Part shown: piece by piece, positions 11,846-23,130 of the stretch
Layout of the letters: each line of letters starts with the position of its first letter
How positions within the stretch are numbered: position 1 is the first letter of the stretch
Assembly (NCBI GenBank): GCA_010093485.1
Contig: MU001502.1
Span: 144,057 to 208,056, forward strand
Length of the DNA stretch: 64,000 nucleotides
Direction: 5' to 3'
DNA from: Karstenula rhodostoma CBS 690.94
Lineage: Eukaryota; Ascomycota; Dothideomycetes; Pleosporales; Didymosphaeriaceae
Notes under the pieces: model-generated
Databases searched by the model: none
Seen by the model: only the letters and a program-made list of their open reading frames with translations
Told to the model about the DNA's origin: nothing
Translations under genes and position numbers: made by a program

Positions 11846-12085
11846 TTTACTATCACTCGCTTTACTATTCCTTACTTTACTATCACTCGCTTTACTATTC
11901 CTTACTTTACTATTCCTTACTTTACTATTCCTTACTTTACTATTCCTTACTTTACTATTCCTTACTTTACTATTCCTTACTTTACTGTCACTCGCTTTAC
12001 TGTCACTCGCTTTACTGTCACTCGCTTTACTGTCACTCGCTTTACTGTCACTCGCTTTACTGTCACTCACTTTACAATCTCTTAT
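11846..12085. repeat. 15-bp minisatellite, 15 full units plus a degenerate sixteenth
   Basis: Perfect 15-nt periodicity, every unit starting TTTAC. Three unit types occur in blocks: A TTTACTATCACTCGC (11846, 11876), B TTTACTATTCCTTAC (11861, then six in a row 11891-11980), C TTTACTGTCACTCGC (five in a row 11981-12055, then one variant ending CAC). Because 15 is divisible by 3, several frames stay open on both strands. I regard these as by-products, not genes. Confidence 0.95.
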
Positions 12086-12980
12086 TTCCCTACCAGTCTT
12101 CCTCTAATATATAACTATGTACCTATCCATAAGCGCGTCACACTCTCACTTAATACCACCCATTCGCTATACCTCCCGCTCACTATAACTAACAGAACCA
12201 TTATACCTTGAAGACAAACCTTTCAACCCCTCCTAAGCGACCCCCAGAATTCCCCTCAGGCTTTTTCCTGCCGAATTACTTGAGATTGTGGGTTATATCG
12301 CCAGACGCTCAACCGGTAGGACTATCAATGTCCCACAACCTTGCATCTAAGTGCTTTCATGGAGAAGTTATTGCTATTGATTGATGAAGTTAATGTGAAT
12401 GGCGGATGTACTCTTAAGTTATACTATAATGGACTATTGTAGGGCAGGTAGATACCGTGTATGCTCGCTAGTGGTATCAGGATGGGTTATGTGAGGGCAG
12501 GGAATAAAAGTGCAACGTTACTTTATACAGATATGTCGCCAGGTTGGTAGGGGAAGAATTAGGCGAGAGGTAGAGTAGGATCGTAAACATGTTTTAGATG
12601 CCGAGGGACGCGATTAGGTAAAAACCCTAACTCTAAGACTAACATAATATATGTCACATAAATGCTTTTTCTTGCGAAACGCGCCCAGACTCCCAATGTA
12701 TTCTATAATATTACCCAAGTTCGACTGCATTAGTTCCAAAGTTACTCAACCCTCCCAACCATTAGCCAATCTCAAAACCAATTCAAAAGACCGACTCCAT
12801 CCCTTGCGCCCCGTTCCCAGAAACCAAAATACATCCAACCCATAACCCAACCAAGCCCATCCCTCCCCTCCTAGAACCAAGAACCTAATACGGTCCCCAA
12901 ACCTGCACTCCTGCTGATACGGATTGCACACGTCCCCGTCCTTGACCTTGACCCCGTCAAACTACACCTCCCAGACGATC
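12086..12980. other. Intergenic, AT-richer, no gene seen
   Basis: About 900 bp between the minisatellite and the WSC-protein gene, whose 3' end it contains. No frame with recognisable content. Confidence 0.5.
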
Positions 12981-14519
12981 TTATCGATGGACGCGACGGG
13001 ATGCCGTTGCTGAAGGGCTGGGCATGAAACTGGGACTAGATGGCGATACTAAAGAGCTGGACGAAGTAATCGTCGCATCGCTTGTAGGATCAGTTGTAGT
13101 GGTGGTCGTAGTTGTAGTTGTAGTCGTAGTCGAAGGCGTAGGCGTAGGCGTAGGCGTGACTGTAATTGTTGGAAGCTCTGCCGAAGAAGAACTAGATGAG
13201 ACTTCTGCCGAAGACGTCGACAACGAAATAGCGCTGCTAGACGAAGTCGTTGACGTCGAAATCGGCACCGTAGTCGTAACCGGCGAAATCGACACCGTAG
13301 TCGTAACCGGCGAAATCGACGCCGTAGTCGTAACCGTCGAAATCGACGCCGTAGTCGTAACCGGGGAACTCGACGCTGTAGTCGTAACCGTCGAAATCGG
13401 CGCTGTAGTCGTAACCGTCGAAATCGACGCCGTAGTCGTAACCGGCGAACTCGACGCCGTAGTCGTAACCGTCGAAATCGGCACCGTAGTCGTAACCGTC
13501 GAAACCGGCGCCGTAGTCGTAACCGTGGTCGCCGGCGGATCGACAACGTACACATTCAGCCTGTTTGGACCACCGCAGAGCTCCGTCCTGTTGGCCGTGC
13601 ACAACATATCGCACCCCTCAAGATACGACTTCGTCCCTGTGCCGCCGGCTGGCAGCGCGGTGTCGCGGCCACAGAAACATTCTAAAACCCCAAACATTAG
13701 CTACGTGTTCTCTTTTTACATCTAGCCGCACACAGATGAAGTAGAGAAGCATGCCCGGGGGGGAAGGGAAAGGGGGAACGCACCTTGACCGTACTCCGCA
13801 CCCGCATACGCGGTAGACGTTGCGTTCGACGAGAATCCAGCACTCCTGCATGCATTAATGCAGCGGGCCACGGTCACCGTGGAGCCCGACAGCGGTTCAC
13901 TGGGTAACAGGCGGTTCTCCCTTGAGTCGGGGTAGCAGCCGACATATTTGAAGGTCGAGCCATCGCCCGGATTTGTTATTGGGACATCGTTGGGGGCTCT
14001 GTGTAGGGGTTAGGTATTAGCATGAGAGAGGGAAGGGGGGAAAGGGATGGGATGGGAACACGTACTGATATATACTTAGCCTGAACGGCGCACCACACGC
14101 CTCAGCACTATTGCCATTACATGGCTGCGAGCAGTCGTTCTCGTCCGCCTTGACAGCGTTGTTGTCCCAGTCGCAGAAGCACTCCCGGCCGTTTTCTGTC
14201 TCACCGCATTAGCCTTCTTGTCACCTTTCCCTATCCCATTGATCCTCCTACGAATCTATATGAGAGAGGACGTACCAGTGCCAGCGACATCATAGCCCAA
14301 ATTCGTGCAGTAATTTATACACTGCGCTCCGCTCTGGTTATCCACCGACTGAAACGACCGCTTGAGCGCACGGTTGGAGACATCGTCGGCGTAGCAGCCG
14401 CTGTAGGTCCAGCCGTTGGGGGGGCTAGACGCTGGGGGAAGGGCGCGGGGAGCGAGCCGGATGGAGGCTGCGGATGCAGCCGTGAGGAAGAAAGCTAGGG
14501 ACAGCATTTTCGAAGCCAC
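12981..14519 (-). CDS. Secreted protein with two WSC domains and a Ser/Thr-rich repeat stalk
   Basis: Four exons: 14276-14519, 14066-14195, 13784-13998, 12981-13681 (introns of 80, 67 and 102 nt), total 1290 nt, 429 residues. Signal peptide MLSLAFFLTAASA (the ATG at 14507 is an alternative start). WSC domain 1 begins YSGCYADD and continues across two introns (ECFCDWDNN, CGAPFRLSIY); WSC domain 2 begins YVGCYPDS and runs through ECFCGRDT to CGGPNRLNVY. Each has the eight-Cys pattern of this carbohydrate-binding domain. Then come ten 9-residue VTTTxxxxx repeats and a Ser/Thr/Pro tail, presumably heavily O-mannosylated. No C-terminal membrane segment or GPI signal is seen, so it may be secreted or wall-trapped and not a Wsc-type sensor. 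Intron positions cut both domains. Confidence 0.88.
13262..13531 (-). repeat. 27-bp coding tandem repeat, ten units
   Basis: Inside the last exon of the WSC protein. Each unit encodes VTTT followed by five residues such as ASIST, ASSSP or VPIST. Units differ mostly by single substitutions, typical of an expanding surface-protein stalk. Confidence 0.92.
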
Positions 14520-14632
14520 TGATTTAGAGCGAAGGAAAGAGAACGAGGAGAGCAGCCAGTGTCAGTGGCAAAGCCGGAGAGGGAAGTAGAGGAGAGCGAC
14601 AGATGCGGAGATGACACGGGGAGCGGGTTGGT

Positions 14633-14639
14633 ATTTATA
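14633..14639 (-). promoter_or_regulatory. TATA box of the WSC-protein gene
   Basis: TATAAAT read on the minus strand, about 115 bp upstream of the ATG at 14519. Confidence 0.5.
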
Positions 14640-14854
14640 CAACGGGACGGTGGAGCCAGTTAGTATTTTGAAAGCTGTAGGTGGATTGACAGACGTAGAA
14701 GCCCACGATAGTGAGCCATACTTTGACTACCTGCCCGTGACACATAATTGCACCACAAAGTCCATGCATGCGCGACTTACAGTTTCGGCTCTGCATTGAG
14801 GGCCTATAAAATCATCTCTCAATCAGTTTCTGTCCAGTAAAACTCTTGGAATGT

Positions 14855-16650
14855 TTATTTACTCACCAAAATCCTCTGAAAATACCTCTCCAGCCCCGCC
14901 TTTCCACCTGAGCCAAGTTCAACGACGGTACCCACCCATCCGTCCGGTCTCAACAACAACACGGCGCCTTTATCGGTGCTGATCCCATACCGGTCATGTG
15001 CACTGTGGTCGCCGTCGTACAATACGCGACCAAACGGCATGCCGCCCAAAGTCTCGTATGTTGAGGGTCCGCCGGGCCCATCGAATATCGAGATCCACGA
15101 AACAGGATGCTTCGAATCGAAAAGCCAGTGGGATTGTGGGATAGAATTTGTGAAAGCAGAGAGGTTCTCTTTCGTAATAGCAACGTCACCTGCGAAGAGG
15201 ACGATGTAGAAGCGCGCAACGTTGGGCGTTACAGTCTGCAAGCGGGTAGCTTCGAACGTCGCCGGCTTCTGAAGCGTGACGTCCGGCGCGCGCTGTCCGG
15301 GTTGGACTGAGGATCGGCCCGTAGATTGTGCAAGGTTTAGGTACGTGTCCGGCTCGTAGTAGATACCCAGTCCGCTGCTGAACGTTGCTGCTTCGGCCAT
15401 GACGTGGCCCAACACTTCGTTTACGTCGGCGTTAGGATCACCCTGCCAGTTCTCGGGCAGCTGCATCGTCATCAGCCGTGAGATGTCTTTGTCATAGTTT
15501 ATGAGCCTCTGGACATTTGGCAGCCGTTCTGCTTCGTACGTGTGCAGCAGGTCTGGGTTGGCCAGCCCCTGGAGGACGAGTGAAAGCTTCCACCCCAGGT
15601 TGACGGCGTCGTGCATGCCCGTGTTCATCCCTTGAGCAGCGCCTGAGGAATGGGTATGACATGCGTCGCCGGCGAGGAAGACGCATTCTTTCGTGAAGAA
15701 GTTGCGTGCTATGCGTTGACCGACAACGTACACCGTCCACCAGTCCACTTGCTTGAACTTGAGTGAGAATGGCTTAACAGACGCAATCGCTTCCTTCACA
15801 GCTGCCTCCTCGTCGAACACCTCGTAAGCCTTCCTCCTTTCTGGCGTGAACGCGTACCCAATTCGAGTAGCGCCGTGGTCCAGAGCAGCCCACAGCACGT
15901 TGCCGTGAGTAGGCGACTCGATAGCGCAGTATGTCCGTGGTTTGGGGAGATCCGTTTCAATCACGCCGTCCACCCGCACCCACTGGTCTTCGCTCGAGGA
16001 CCCATCAAACGAGATATCCATCAGTCTCCGAACAGAAGACCGCCCGCCGTCAGCCCCGATAAGATACCTGCACTTCACCACCCTCTTCACGCCTGTCTCA
16101 GGATGCACAATACCAGCGAGCACCCTGTGACCGCCCTTACCTACGCCCTCTAGCACATCCACACTCTTCAGCTCCCACGGCGCCTCCAGCTCCACACCTT
16201 CCTTTTTCAGCGCCTGCCGAAAAATCTCCTCTTGATACTTCTGCCTCAACACGAGCGCAAAATCCCACTTCGTATCCTTCATGTTCTCCATGAAGCTCCA
16301 CCCCCTCCCAGGGAACTCCTTACCATGTTTGTCATAGTTCACCGTATCCCGACACGCAAAGCACTGCTGCGCCAGCGCCTCCGCAAGCCCCAGCTGGTCC
16401 AGCATTTCCGACGAGCGCGGGAAAAGCGTGATGGCGCGGCCATACTGGTCCTGGCTCGACTTCTGATATTTCTCTATAATTTTGACCGTGAAAGCGGCCT
16501 TGGGGAGGTTGCGCGCGAGCTGCAGCGCAGTGACCAGACCTATTGTTTGTGTTAGCACGGTTGTGATCGGATACCCACCGCCAGATGCGTACCCACGGGT
16601 CCGCCGCCCACCACAAGCACATCGGCGTATTCGATTGCGGACTCGGGCAT
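14855..16650 (-). CDS. FAD-dependent monooxygenase of the phenol 2-monooxygenase family
   Basis: Hydroxylates an aromatic ring using NAD(P)H and O2; the substrate is not predictable. Exon 1 16593-16650 and exon 2 14855-16539; the 53-nt intron (donor GTACGC, CTAAC branch, acceptor AATAG) falls inside the dinucleotide-binding motif, which splices to VVGGGPVGLVTALQLAR. Total 580 residues. Further FAD-fold signatures: YLIGADGGRSSVRR (DG motif region) and the second FAD-binding motif FLAGDACHTHSSGAAQGMN. The C-terminal third matches the thioredoxin-like dimerisation domain of phenol hydroxylases (QPGQRAPDV, then LRPDGWVG near the end). No signal peptide, so probably cytosolic. Phenol 2-monooxygenase-like is the best family label; 3-hydroxybenzoate hydroxylase or a secondary-metabolite hydroxylase are alternatives. 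Confidence 0.88.
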
Positions 16651-17311
16651 ACTGGGTGTCTAGGACGTGGTCCTTGCCGTTGAGCCCCGGTCGGGCATGC
16701 AGCTTCTCGTCTACGCATTTTATCGAGGGGGTGAGTGGCCAATCGAGGGTTTCCGTCGGAATGGGTTCAGCTCTTGCCGTGCGATAAGGATGGTGAGGCC
16801 GAAAGAAGCAGGCGCAACGGGGGACGGGAAACTAGACGCTGTATGCAGCTTGACATATGGAGGAAGGAGAGAGGTACGCGACGCAAAGATGGGGGCGAGA
16901 TAAGGGCGGAGATTGGGGCCGTAGGGCCGTATATCCGGAGGTGCCTTGGATGGATGAACATGACGAAAGAATGATGTTAGTGTATGTTGATGGTAGTTCT
17001 TGTCATTAAAAGACTATCTTCCCTGAAACCCTATGTCTCCCTATGGATATTGATCAAGAACTTAGACTATTATACACAACGAGGTCTAGCCCTCGATATA
17101 CCGTAGAGTTCCAGGCTACCTTCCTCACTCCAATCGCTTCGGAAAACTGCGTTGCGTTGGAGTCTTGAAGATCTGGCACGTGTGGCCTTTGACACAAGAT
17201 ATAGACCTGATGTGATAGCAACGATTGCGATGATCACAATCCCCTCATATAGAAACATCTACTATCCATTCGAGACACGAACCGCACACATCACCATCCC
17301 CCGCCTCACTC
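16651..17311. other. Intergenic, no gene seen
   Basis: About 660 bp: promoter of the monooxygenase (minus) and 3' flank of dihydropyrimidinase (minus). No supported frame. Confidence 0.5.
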
Positions 17312-18916
17312 CTAATAAAACCCAAACGACCCATCTTCTTTAATATCCCACTCCCCCCCAAACCTCGGCCTCGCCAACGAACTCGCCTCCCTCTTCACAA
17401 ACCTCCCAAACCCCTTCTCCCCCACCAGCCCACCCCCGTCCCGATCCCACACCACCCGCCCCCTCAACACCGTATACCGCGGCCACTGCTTCAGCGTCCG
17501 TCCCTCAAACGCAGTGTAATCCACGTTGTGATGCAGCATGTCGTTCTTCAGCTCAAACGGCGGCATCTTGCCCGGCGGGTACCAGACGTTGATGTCAGCA
17601 TCGGATGTGCCTTCTACCAGCCCGCCTTTCAGCGGGTACAGACCGTACAGTTTTGCGGGGTTTGTGGAAGTTAGTTGGACGAATTTCTTCACGTCGAGGC
17701 GGTTTTCGCCCAACGCGAGGGAGAGGCGGGTTTCGATGCCTGCGATGCCGTTGGGGATATACTTGAAGTGGCCGTCGGGGTAGTCGTCGGTTATACACGT
17801 CTTCTTCCCCGTGATGTTGTCGTCGTAGCGGAACGGGCAGTGGTCTGACGACAGGATGGTGAAGGTGCCGTCTGCGAGGCCGGTCCAAATGGCGTCGCAG
17901 TCGGACTCGCTGTCGCGCGGTGGCGGGGAGCACACGCACTTTGCGCCTTCGAAGCCGGGTTTGGCGAGGTCGAGTTTCGTCAGGAAGAGGTACTGCGGGC
18001 AAGTCTCGGCGTAGATGGGGATGCCGCGGGCTTGGGCGGCTTTGATGTAGGCGGTGGCTTGGGGCGTGGAGACGTGCACGATGAGGATGGGGCTGTCCAT
18101 GAATTCTGAGAGGCAGATGGCGCGGTGGGTGGCTTCGATTTCGGCCATCGGGGGGTGCGACGGCCCGTGGAATTTGGGCGCGAACATCTTGCGCTTCTCG
18201 AGCTGCTTGGTCATCCAGTCGATCAGCTCGCCATTCTCGGCGTGGATCATAGTGGTGATTTGGTTTTTGCGGGCTTCGAGGAGGACGTCGAGGATTTCGC
18301 CGTCATTGAGCTTGAGTGCTTCGTACGTCATGTAGATCTTGAGGGAGGTGATGCCTTCTTCGCGGAGGGTTTTAAATTCCGAGAGGGCGCGGGGGGAGGG
18401 GTTGCCGACGAGGAGGTGGAAGGAGTAGTCGATGTAGCAGTTGTCTTTGGCTTTCTCGTGGGTTGCGTAGAGGGTGTCGAGGAGGGTATCTTCGCTTTTC
18501 TTCTGGGGCGCGAAGGGCACCATTGTGGTTGTGCCGCCGCATACTGCTGACCTACTGCCTGCAAGATTTGACTAAGTCGTTACCTACGCACCGAATGGCA
18601 TAATTCTTACCGGTCTCAAAGTTATCTGCGGATGATCCTTTGCCGAACAGCGGCGGCTCTTCTAGGTGGACGTGACCATCAACACCTCCAGGCTGTGCAA
18701 CATCAGTGATCAATTGGATGGAAGAAATGGTAGGATACTCACCATCACGTATCCCCCCTCCGCATCGATCGTCCTCGTCGCTTTCACATCCCCCAACTCC
18801 CCTCTCTTAACCACCTTCGCGATCTTCTCATCCTTCACCGCGATGTCATACTCACCAACCTCCGTGTCCGTCACCACCACACCATTTACAATAATAAGAT
18901 CATACTCAGCAGACAT
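17312..18916 (-). CDS. PYD2: Dihydropyrimidinase (5,6-dihydropyrimidine amidohydrolase / hydantoinase)
   Basis: Opens the ring of dihydrouracil/dihydrothymine (or 5-substituted hydantoins) to the N-carbamoyl amino acid. Three exons: 18743-18916, 18611-18692, 17312-18558 (introns of 50 and 52 nt), 500 residues. Zinc-site signatures of the cyclic amidohydrolase family are complete: PGGVDGHVHLE (HxH), SLKIYMTY (Lys to be carbamylated), MIHAENGE (His), LIVHVSTPQA (His) and SSDHCPF (Asp). The start MSAEYDLIIVNG is standard for the family, and length matches (about 500-550). It is divergently paired with the carbamoylase at 19320, the next enzyme of the pathway, with 403 bp between start codons. 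Substrate (dihydropyrimidine or hydantoin) cannot be separated by sequence alone. Confidence 0.92.
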
Positions 18917-19319
18917 GTTCGTCGTTACCTCCAAAGCCCCTACACGATATAGATCAGGTATACTTAATCGCCCTCGCCGCCGACGGCGGGCCCGTTGCGG
19001 CGCAGACACCCAATGAATGTAGTGGGAAGGAGGCCGCACTAGCCCAAAGAGCGAGGTCTATCGCAGCCCCTCATCTGCGCCCCGCGCCGAGGAGCAGCTC
19101 ACATTCGTCCTCCTCCGTCGGGCTTATCGCACGCCTAACGCGTAGGTAGTGGTATCTCCATCATTGGCTGCAAAGTTGCCCGACGGAGAAGGTTCGTGGT
19201 TGTGATTCGCTGCGTAGATACCACTCGACTTCCCCATCCCATCTACGGAGCACACATCACGCTTCAAAACATGGCGTTGGCAGCACAGAAGAAGTATTGG
19301 TACCCCTGAGGACAGCGAT
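18917..19319. promoter_or_regulatory. Shared divergent promoter of the pyrimidine-catabolism pair
   Basis: 403 bp between the two start codons. It contains a perfect inverted repeat, CTCCGTCGGGC at 19113-19123 and its complement at 19178-19188. It also has a 13-bp palindrome CCGCCGACGGCGG at 18977-18989 directly followed by CGGGCCCG, both rich in CGG/CCG half-sites of the kind bound by Zn2Cys6 regulators. A GATAAG core lies at 19123-19128 (minus orientation), with other GATA cores near 18946, 19153 and 19217. AreA-type GATA factors activate nitrogen-scavenging genes in filamentous fungi; that these sites function here is inference. Confidence 0.6.
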
Positions 19320-20668
19320 ATGGCACTCACAAAGGAGCCCAAGATCAATGCGCAGCGACTGAACGACACGCTGCAAAGCACCTGTACGTCATGGGGTGCA
19401 TTGGCCGCGCCGTCGACGGGCATGTGTCGCTTGACGCTCAGCCCGGAGGACAAGGAAGTGCGGGACTGGCTCGTTGCGGAGTGCAAGAGCTTGGGATGCG
19501 CGGTGAAGGTCGATCAGATGGGGAATATCTTTGCGGTTCGGCCGGGGAGGGTACAGGATGCGAAGCCCATTGCGATGGGGAGCCATATGGATACGCAGCC
19601 GGCAGGTACGAAGTGAAATGCGTGCACCAGAACAATGTACTAATGTGTGTACAAGGTGGTAGATATGATGGCATCCTAGGCGTCCAGTCGGCGCTCGAGG
19701 TGCTGCGCACCCTCCATGAGAACAATACCACCACTCAGCTGCCGGTTGCGCTCGTAAACTGGACGAACGAAGAAGGCGCGCGCTTCCCGGGCGCAATGAT
19801 GGCTTCTGGTGTGTGGTCGACGCATTCATCAACGCCCCTCGAAGCTTGTTGGGACTTGCAAGATAAGGAAGGCATACGCATGAAGCAGGCGCTCGAAGAC
19901 ATTGGTTACCTTGGTGAAACGAAAGCCGACTATCGCGAGAATGGGCTTGAGTGCCATTTCGAGCTGCACATCGAGCAAGGTCCGTTACTTGAAAAAGAAG
20001 GAAAGACAGTGGGGATAGTAACCAGCGTGCAAGGCATGAAGTGGTTTGCGGTCAGGGTCGAGGGGGTAGAAGGACACGCCGGCGCGACACCGATGCCTGG
20101 CCGCGCGGATGCCATTGTAACAGCTTCGAGGCTGATCACTGCGGTGCGAGATGCAGCTTTGACCACGGAACTCGGTGTCGCGACCGTGGGGGTTATCAAG
20201 AGCGACACCTCCAGCCAGGCGACGATATCTGCGGGCGTGGACTTCATCATCGATGTGCGCTGCACCACCGACGAGATGGTCGACCAGCTTGCCTTCACGA
20301 TTTTCAAAGCTTTTGACCATATCATTACCGAGGAGAATAATGGGACGTCGTACACCATCAGTCGGTCGTGGGGCATGCCACAGTCGGTCTTCCACCCGCG
20401 GTGCATCGAGGCTTGTAGAAGTGCTGCGCTGAAGGTCGTCGGAGTGGATCAGGTCATGGACATGAAGAGTAGAGCTGGCCATGACACTGCCTGGACGTCT
20501 CGCGTGTGTCCATCGAGCATGATATTCGTACCTAGTAAAGACGGCCTCAGCCATAATCCGAACGAGTACACGAGTCCGGAGCATTGTGCGATTGGGGCGC
20601 AGGTGCTGCTGGATGCGGTGCTGCATTATGATGAGAAGGCGAGGAGTGGGGATTATCCAGGTAGCTGA
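19320..20668 (+). CDS. PYD3: M20-family N-carbamoyl amino acid hydrolase (beta-ureidopropionase / beta-alanine synthase type)
   Basis: Releases CO2 and ammonia from N-carbamoyl-beta-alanine (or a related N-carbamoyl amino acid), completing reductive pyrimidine breakdown. Exons 19320-19605 and 19656-20668; the 50-nt intron (GTACGA..ACAAG, TACTAAT branch) restores QPAGGRYDG. 432 residues. Binuclear metal ligands of the M20/AllC fold are visible: GSHMDTQPAGGRYDG (His, Asp), WTNEEGARFPG (Glu pair), FELHIEQGP (His) and the C-terminal SHNPNEYTSPEH. HAGATPMPGRADA marks the dimerisation/substrate domain. In Saccharomyces kluyveri, Pyd3 belongs to this M20 family and not to the nitrilase family; pairing with dihydropyrimidinase favours that role here. 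Allantoate amidohydrolase or a hydantoin-pathway carbamoylase are alternatives. Confidence 0.88.
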
Positions 20669-20920
20669 TAAATACGGTGATACCAAGTCAGGTACGGGTT
20701 TGGTACAGACTCGTTGTATGTACCTAGCCGAGAGTCGGTGCGCGTATTGTGCTGTGCGGCAAGTCGGGCTGCGTAAATGCTGGGCACGATCACCACTGCG
20801 AAAATGCCCATCGTAAGTCCAGTACAGCTCGCGATCGCCGCCGTCTCAGTACAAAAGAGATAAATTGCTTCGCCTACAAGTAAACCGAGGGTATCATCTC
20901 GCCGCAACACCAAAACCCCA

Positions 20921-20953
20921 AGTCCAGTCCAGTCCATTCCATTCCATTCCAGT
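20921..20953. repeat. 5-bp repeat tract (CCAGT/CCATT)
   Basis: Three CCAGT-like units run into three CCATT units and end in a further CCAGT. Sits just past the stop codon of the minus-strand gene that follows. Confidence 0.8.
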
Positions 20954-20971
20954 ACAGCCCCAACCCAAAAA

Positions 20972-22323
20972 TTACATCTCCCTCACCGTCGGCACCGCCG
21001 ACTTCCCTTCCAAACTCCCCCGTCCTCCACCAACCATATACGTTCCCCGCTCATCAAACCACCGACTGCTGCTATGCCAGCTCGGCAAGCCCTCGGGGTC
21101 CTCATCTTCATCCTTGCAGCCCCGCCGACACCCGCCGCCTTGCCGCCAGCTTGTGCCCGCCCACTTCATGCAGCGCGCGTACTCTGCGCAGCGGCCCGTC
21201 CTCTTCCGCTTCGCGAGGCTGTGGTTGTTGAGGACTTGGCGCGGCAACGTGCGGCGCAGCGTGATGGTGGTTTTTGCAGCGAAGTCGGTGATGGGGACGG
21301 GGAGGTGCGACATTGCGGCGGCGGTGGTGTCGAGGGACTCGAGGTGGAAGAGGATTTCTGCTTCGTCGTGGAGCCAGGGGCGGGATATGACACTCAGACT
21401 CGAAGCTTTGCGGCGGAGGAGTTTGCGGGTTCCGGTGGTGGAGCTTGGGCGGGCCGGTTCCTCGGATGGTAGAGGCGTGATGGCACGGATGAGCGCTTCG
21501 TCAAGGTCCTCGAAGGAGCTGAAGTTGGTAATGTCCCACTCTATGACTTCACGCTCGCAGGCTTGCATGCCGGCGTAGACAAGGTCTTTGAGTTCGAGGA
21601 GCAGTTCGAAGATCATGCGCTGCGGCGTGGGCCGCTGCTGGAAGAGGGTCTCGATGTCGGGCAGGTATTTGCGGATGAGCTCGCCGCCGCTGTAGAGGTT
21701 CTTACCAGTCGCAAAGGGCTCATTGTCGGCCATTTGGATTTCGACGCGCGACATTTGGCGGGAGAGGCCGGCGGCTAGGTGGCGGACTTGGATAAGGGGA
21801 TTCTGGGTGAGGGAGGACTGGAGGGCCGGTGGCAGGTCTGGTTCGAGGTCAGTACGGGATTCCATGGGCATTTGCAGAGGAGTTGGTGCAGTTGGTCCAT
21901 GCTGTGATGGTAGAGACACCGGCGTTGGGGACATGAACTGAGTGCATCCAGGCTTCACGAGAGCGTATGCTTACCCGCAAAGGAGACCTCCCCAGCCAGC
22001 ACAACCAAGGCATCAGCCAGCTCCTTCTCCTTCTCCCTCAGTTCCTTTTTTTGCGCCTGCATGCTCCGCCAGGGCACCACAAAGCCGATGCTCCGCCCGT
22101 CTACCGCGCCTCTTGCGTCTACAACAGTGCTCTTTCTCCCCGGCTCGTCGCCCGTCGTCTCCGCCACTCCCCCCTTCCCATAGCGCGGATCCCTCGCAGT
22201 GCGCACATCGTCGGGATGTACGTGAAACGAAAGCAGCAGGTCGTTCTGGTCGCGGGTGTTGCGCAGGTTGCGCCAGACGTTGAGGACGGTGTTTGCCGAG
22301 AACAGATGCTGGTACGACGACAT
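20972..22323 (-). CDS. Unrecognised protein, 404 residues, one intron
   Basis: I do not recognise the family. Exons 21975-22323 and 20972-21837 flank a 137-nt intron with donor GTAAGC, branch TACTGAC 15 nt before the acceptor AACCAG; the phases match. A donor GTCTCC with an acceptor at 21925 would give a 50-nt intron, but its donor is poor. N-terminus MSSYQHLFSANTVLNVWRNLRNTRDQNDLLLSF looks globular, followed by a Lys/Glu-rich coiled-coil segment (MQAQKKELREKEKELADAL) just before the intron. A helical middle follows (LFQQRPTPQRMIFELLLELKDLVYAGM). The C-terminal third has RKLLRRKASS, a Cys-rich patch and an acidic DEDED stretch. No signal peptide or membrane segment. Real gene likely; role unknown. 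Confidence 0.7.
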
Positions 22324-23130
22324 GGTGGCTTGCGATGGCTACATTACATCGCTGAGGGCCGTTATAAAGCGCGCCGCATGCAGGAATGGGCGTGAGAGGC
22401 GAGGTGTGGTGGGGTGGCAGGCTGATTAGCGATGCGACGGAGATGGAATTCAGGCTTCACACCCTTGTTGACATTGGACCGGAAGAGGGAAGGCGTGTTG
22501 TTGCGCGCACACGTGGGGTGCTGCCGATGGTTGCCCCGCCGAGGCTGGTGCAGTGGTGCATGGCGCTTCGAATGTCGGTCTGCCGGCCGTGATGCGTGTG
22601 GGACGTGGGCTGCTGTGAGGCCTCTGGGAATGCTCTGGGTGGAGCATGCTTGCTGGTCTTCATGATGTGTTGTTGTGCGTTGGTGTTGGTCTGCAGACGT
22701 AGCTAGCCATTACACGAGGAACTTGACTCCGAGTAGCGAACGGCCAGGCGGCCACTTCAGACAGTACGTCCAACTGCAAACCGGTGCTGCGAAGGCCTTC
22801 GGCACCTTCGGCACCTTTGTCATAATTCTGGAACCGTCCCGGTCGACATGTTCCCAGACGAGCCCCGAGCTGAAACACCCATGTCTTACAGATGGCCGAG
22901 TCTTGGCGAGACTTGCGCACCTCCAACGGCACGCATCAGCACTGCCGCAATGCCAGGAACCACTCCGTACCGCCTGTTCGCCCTGCCCGTGTGGAATCGA
23001 GCTTCTCGCACTCGTCCGGACGATTCATGTCACGCAACTTCCCGCTGATTCCATCGTAGCCCCAGCCCAGCGGCGCCGAAGCGTCCCGGCGTCGCTCCCA
23101 CCGCCGTCTCGCAACCTGACGGACGCACAC
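22324..23130. other. Divergent intergenic region before Mid1
   Basis: About 800 bp between the minus-strand gene starting at 22323 and the Mid1 start at 23131. The Mid1 frame stays open back to 22675, but no upstream ATG opens into a signal anchor, so I read this part as promoter and leader. Confidence 0.55.

Noticed and set aside
11817..12114. Leu/Thr- and Ser/Asp/Lys-repeat frames on both strands
   Set aside because: Produced by the 15-bp minisatellite whose period is divisible by three.
14855..20668. A single catabolic cluster joining the FAD monooxygenase with the pyrimidine pair
   Set aside because: The genes are adjacent, but phenol-hydroxylase-type enzymes have no known step in pyrimidine breakdown and the monooxygenase has its own promoter region; adjacency alone is weak.
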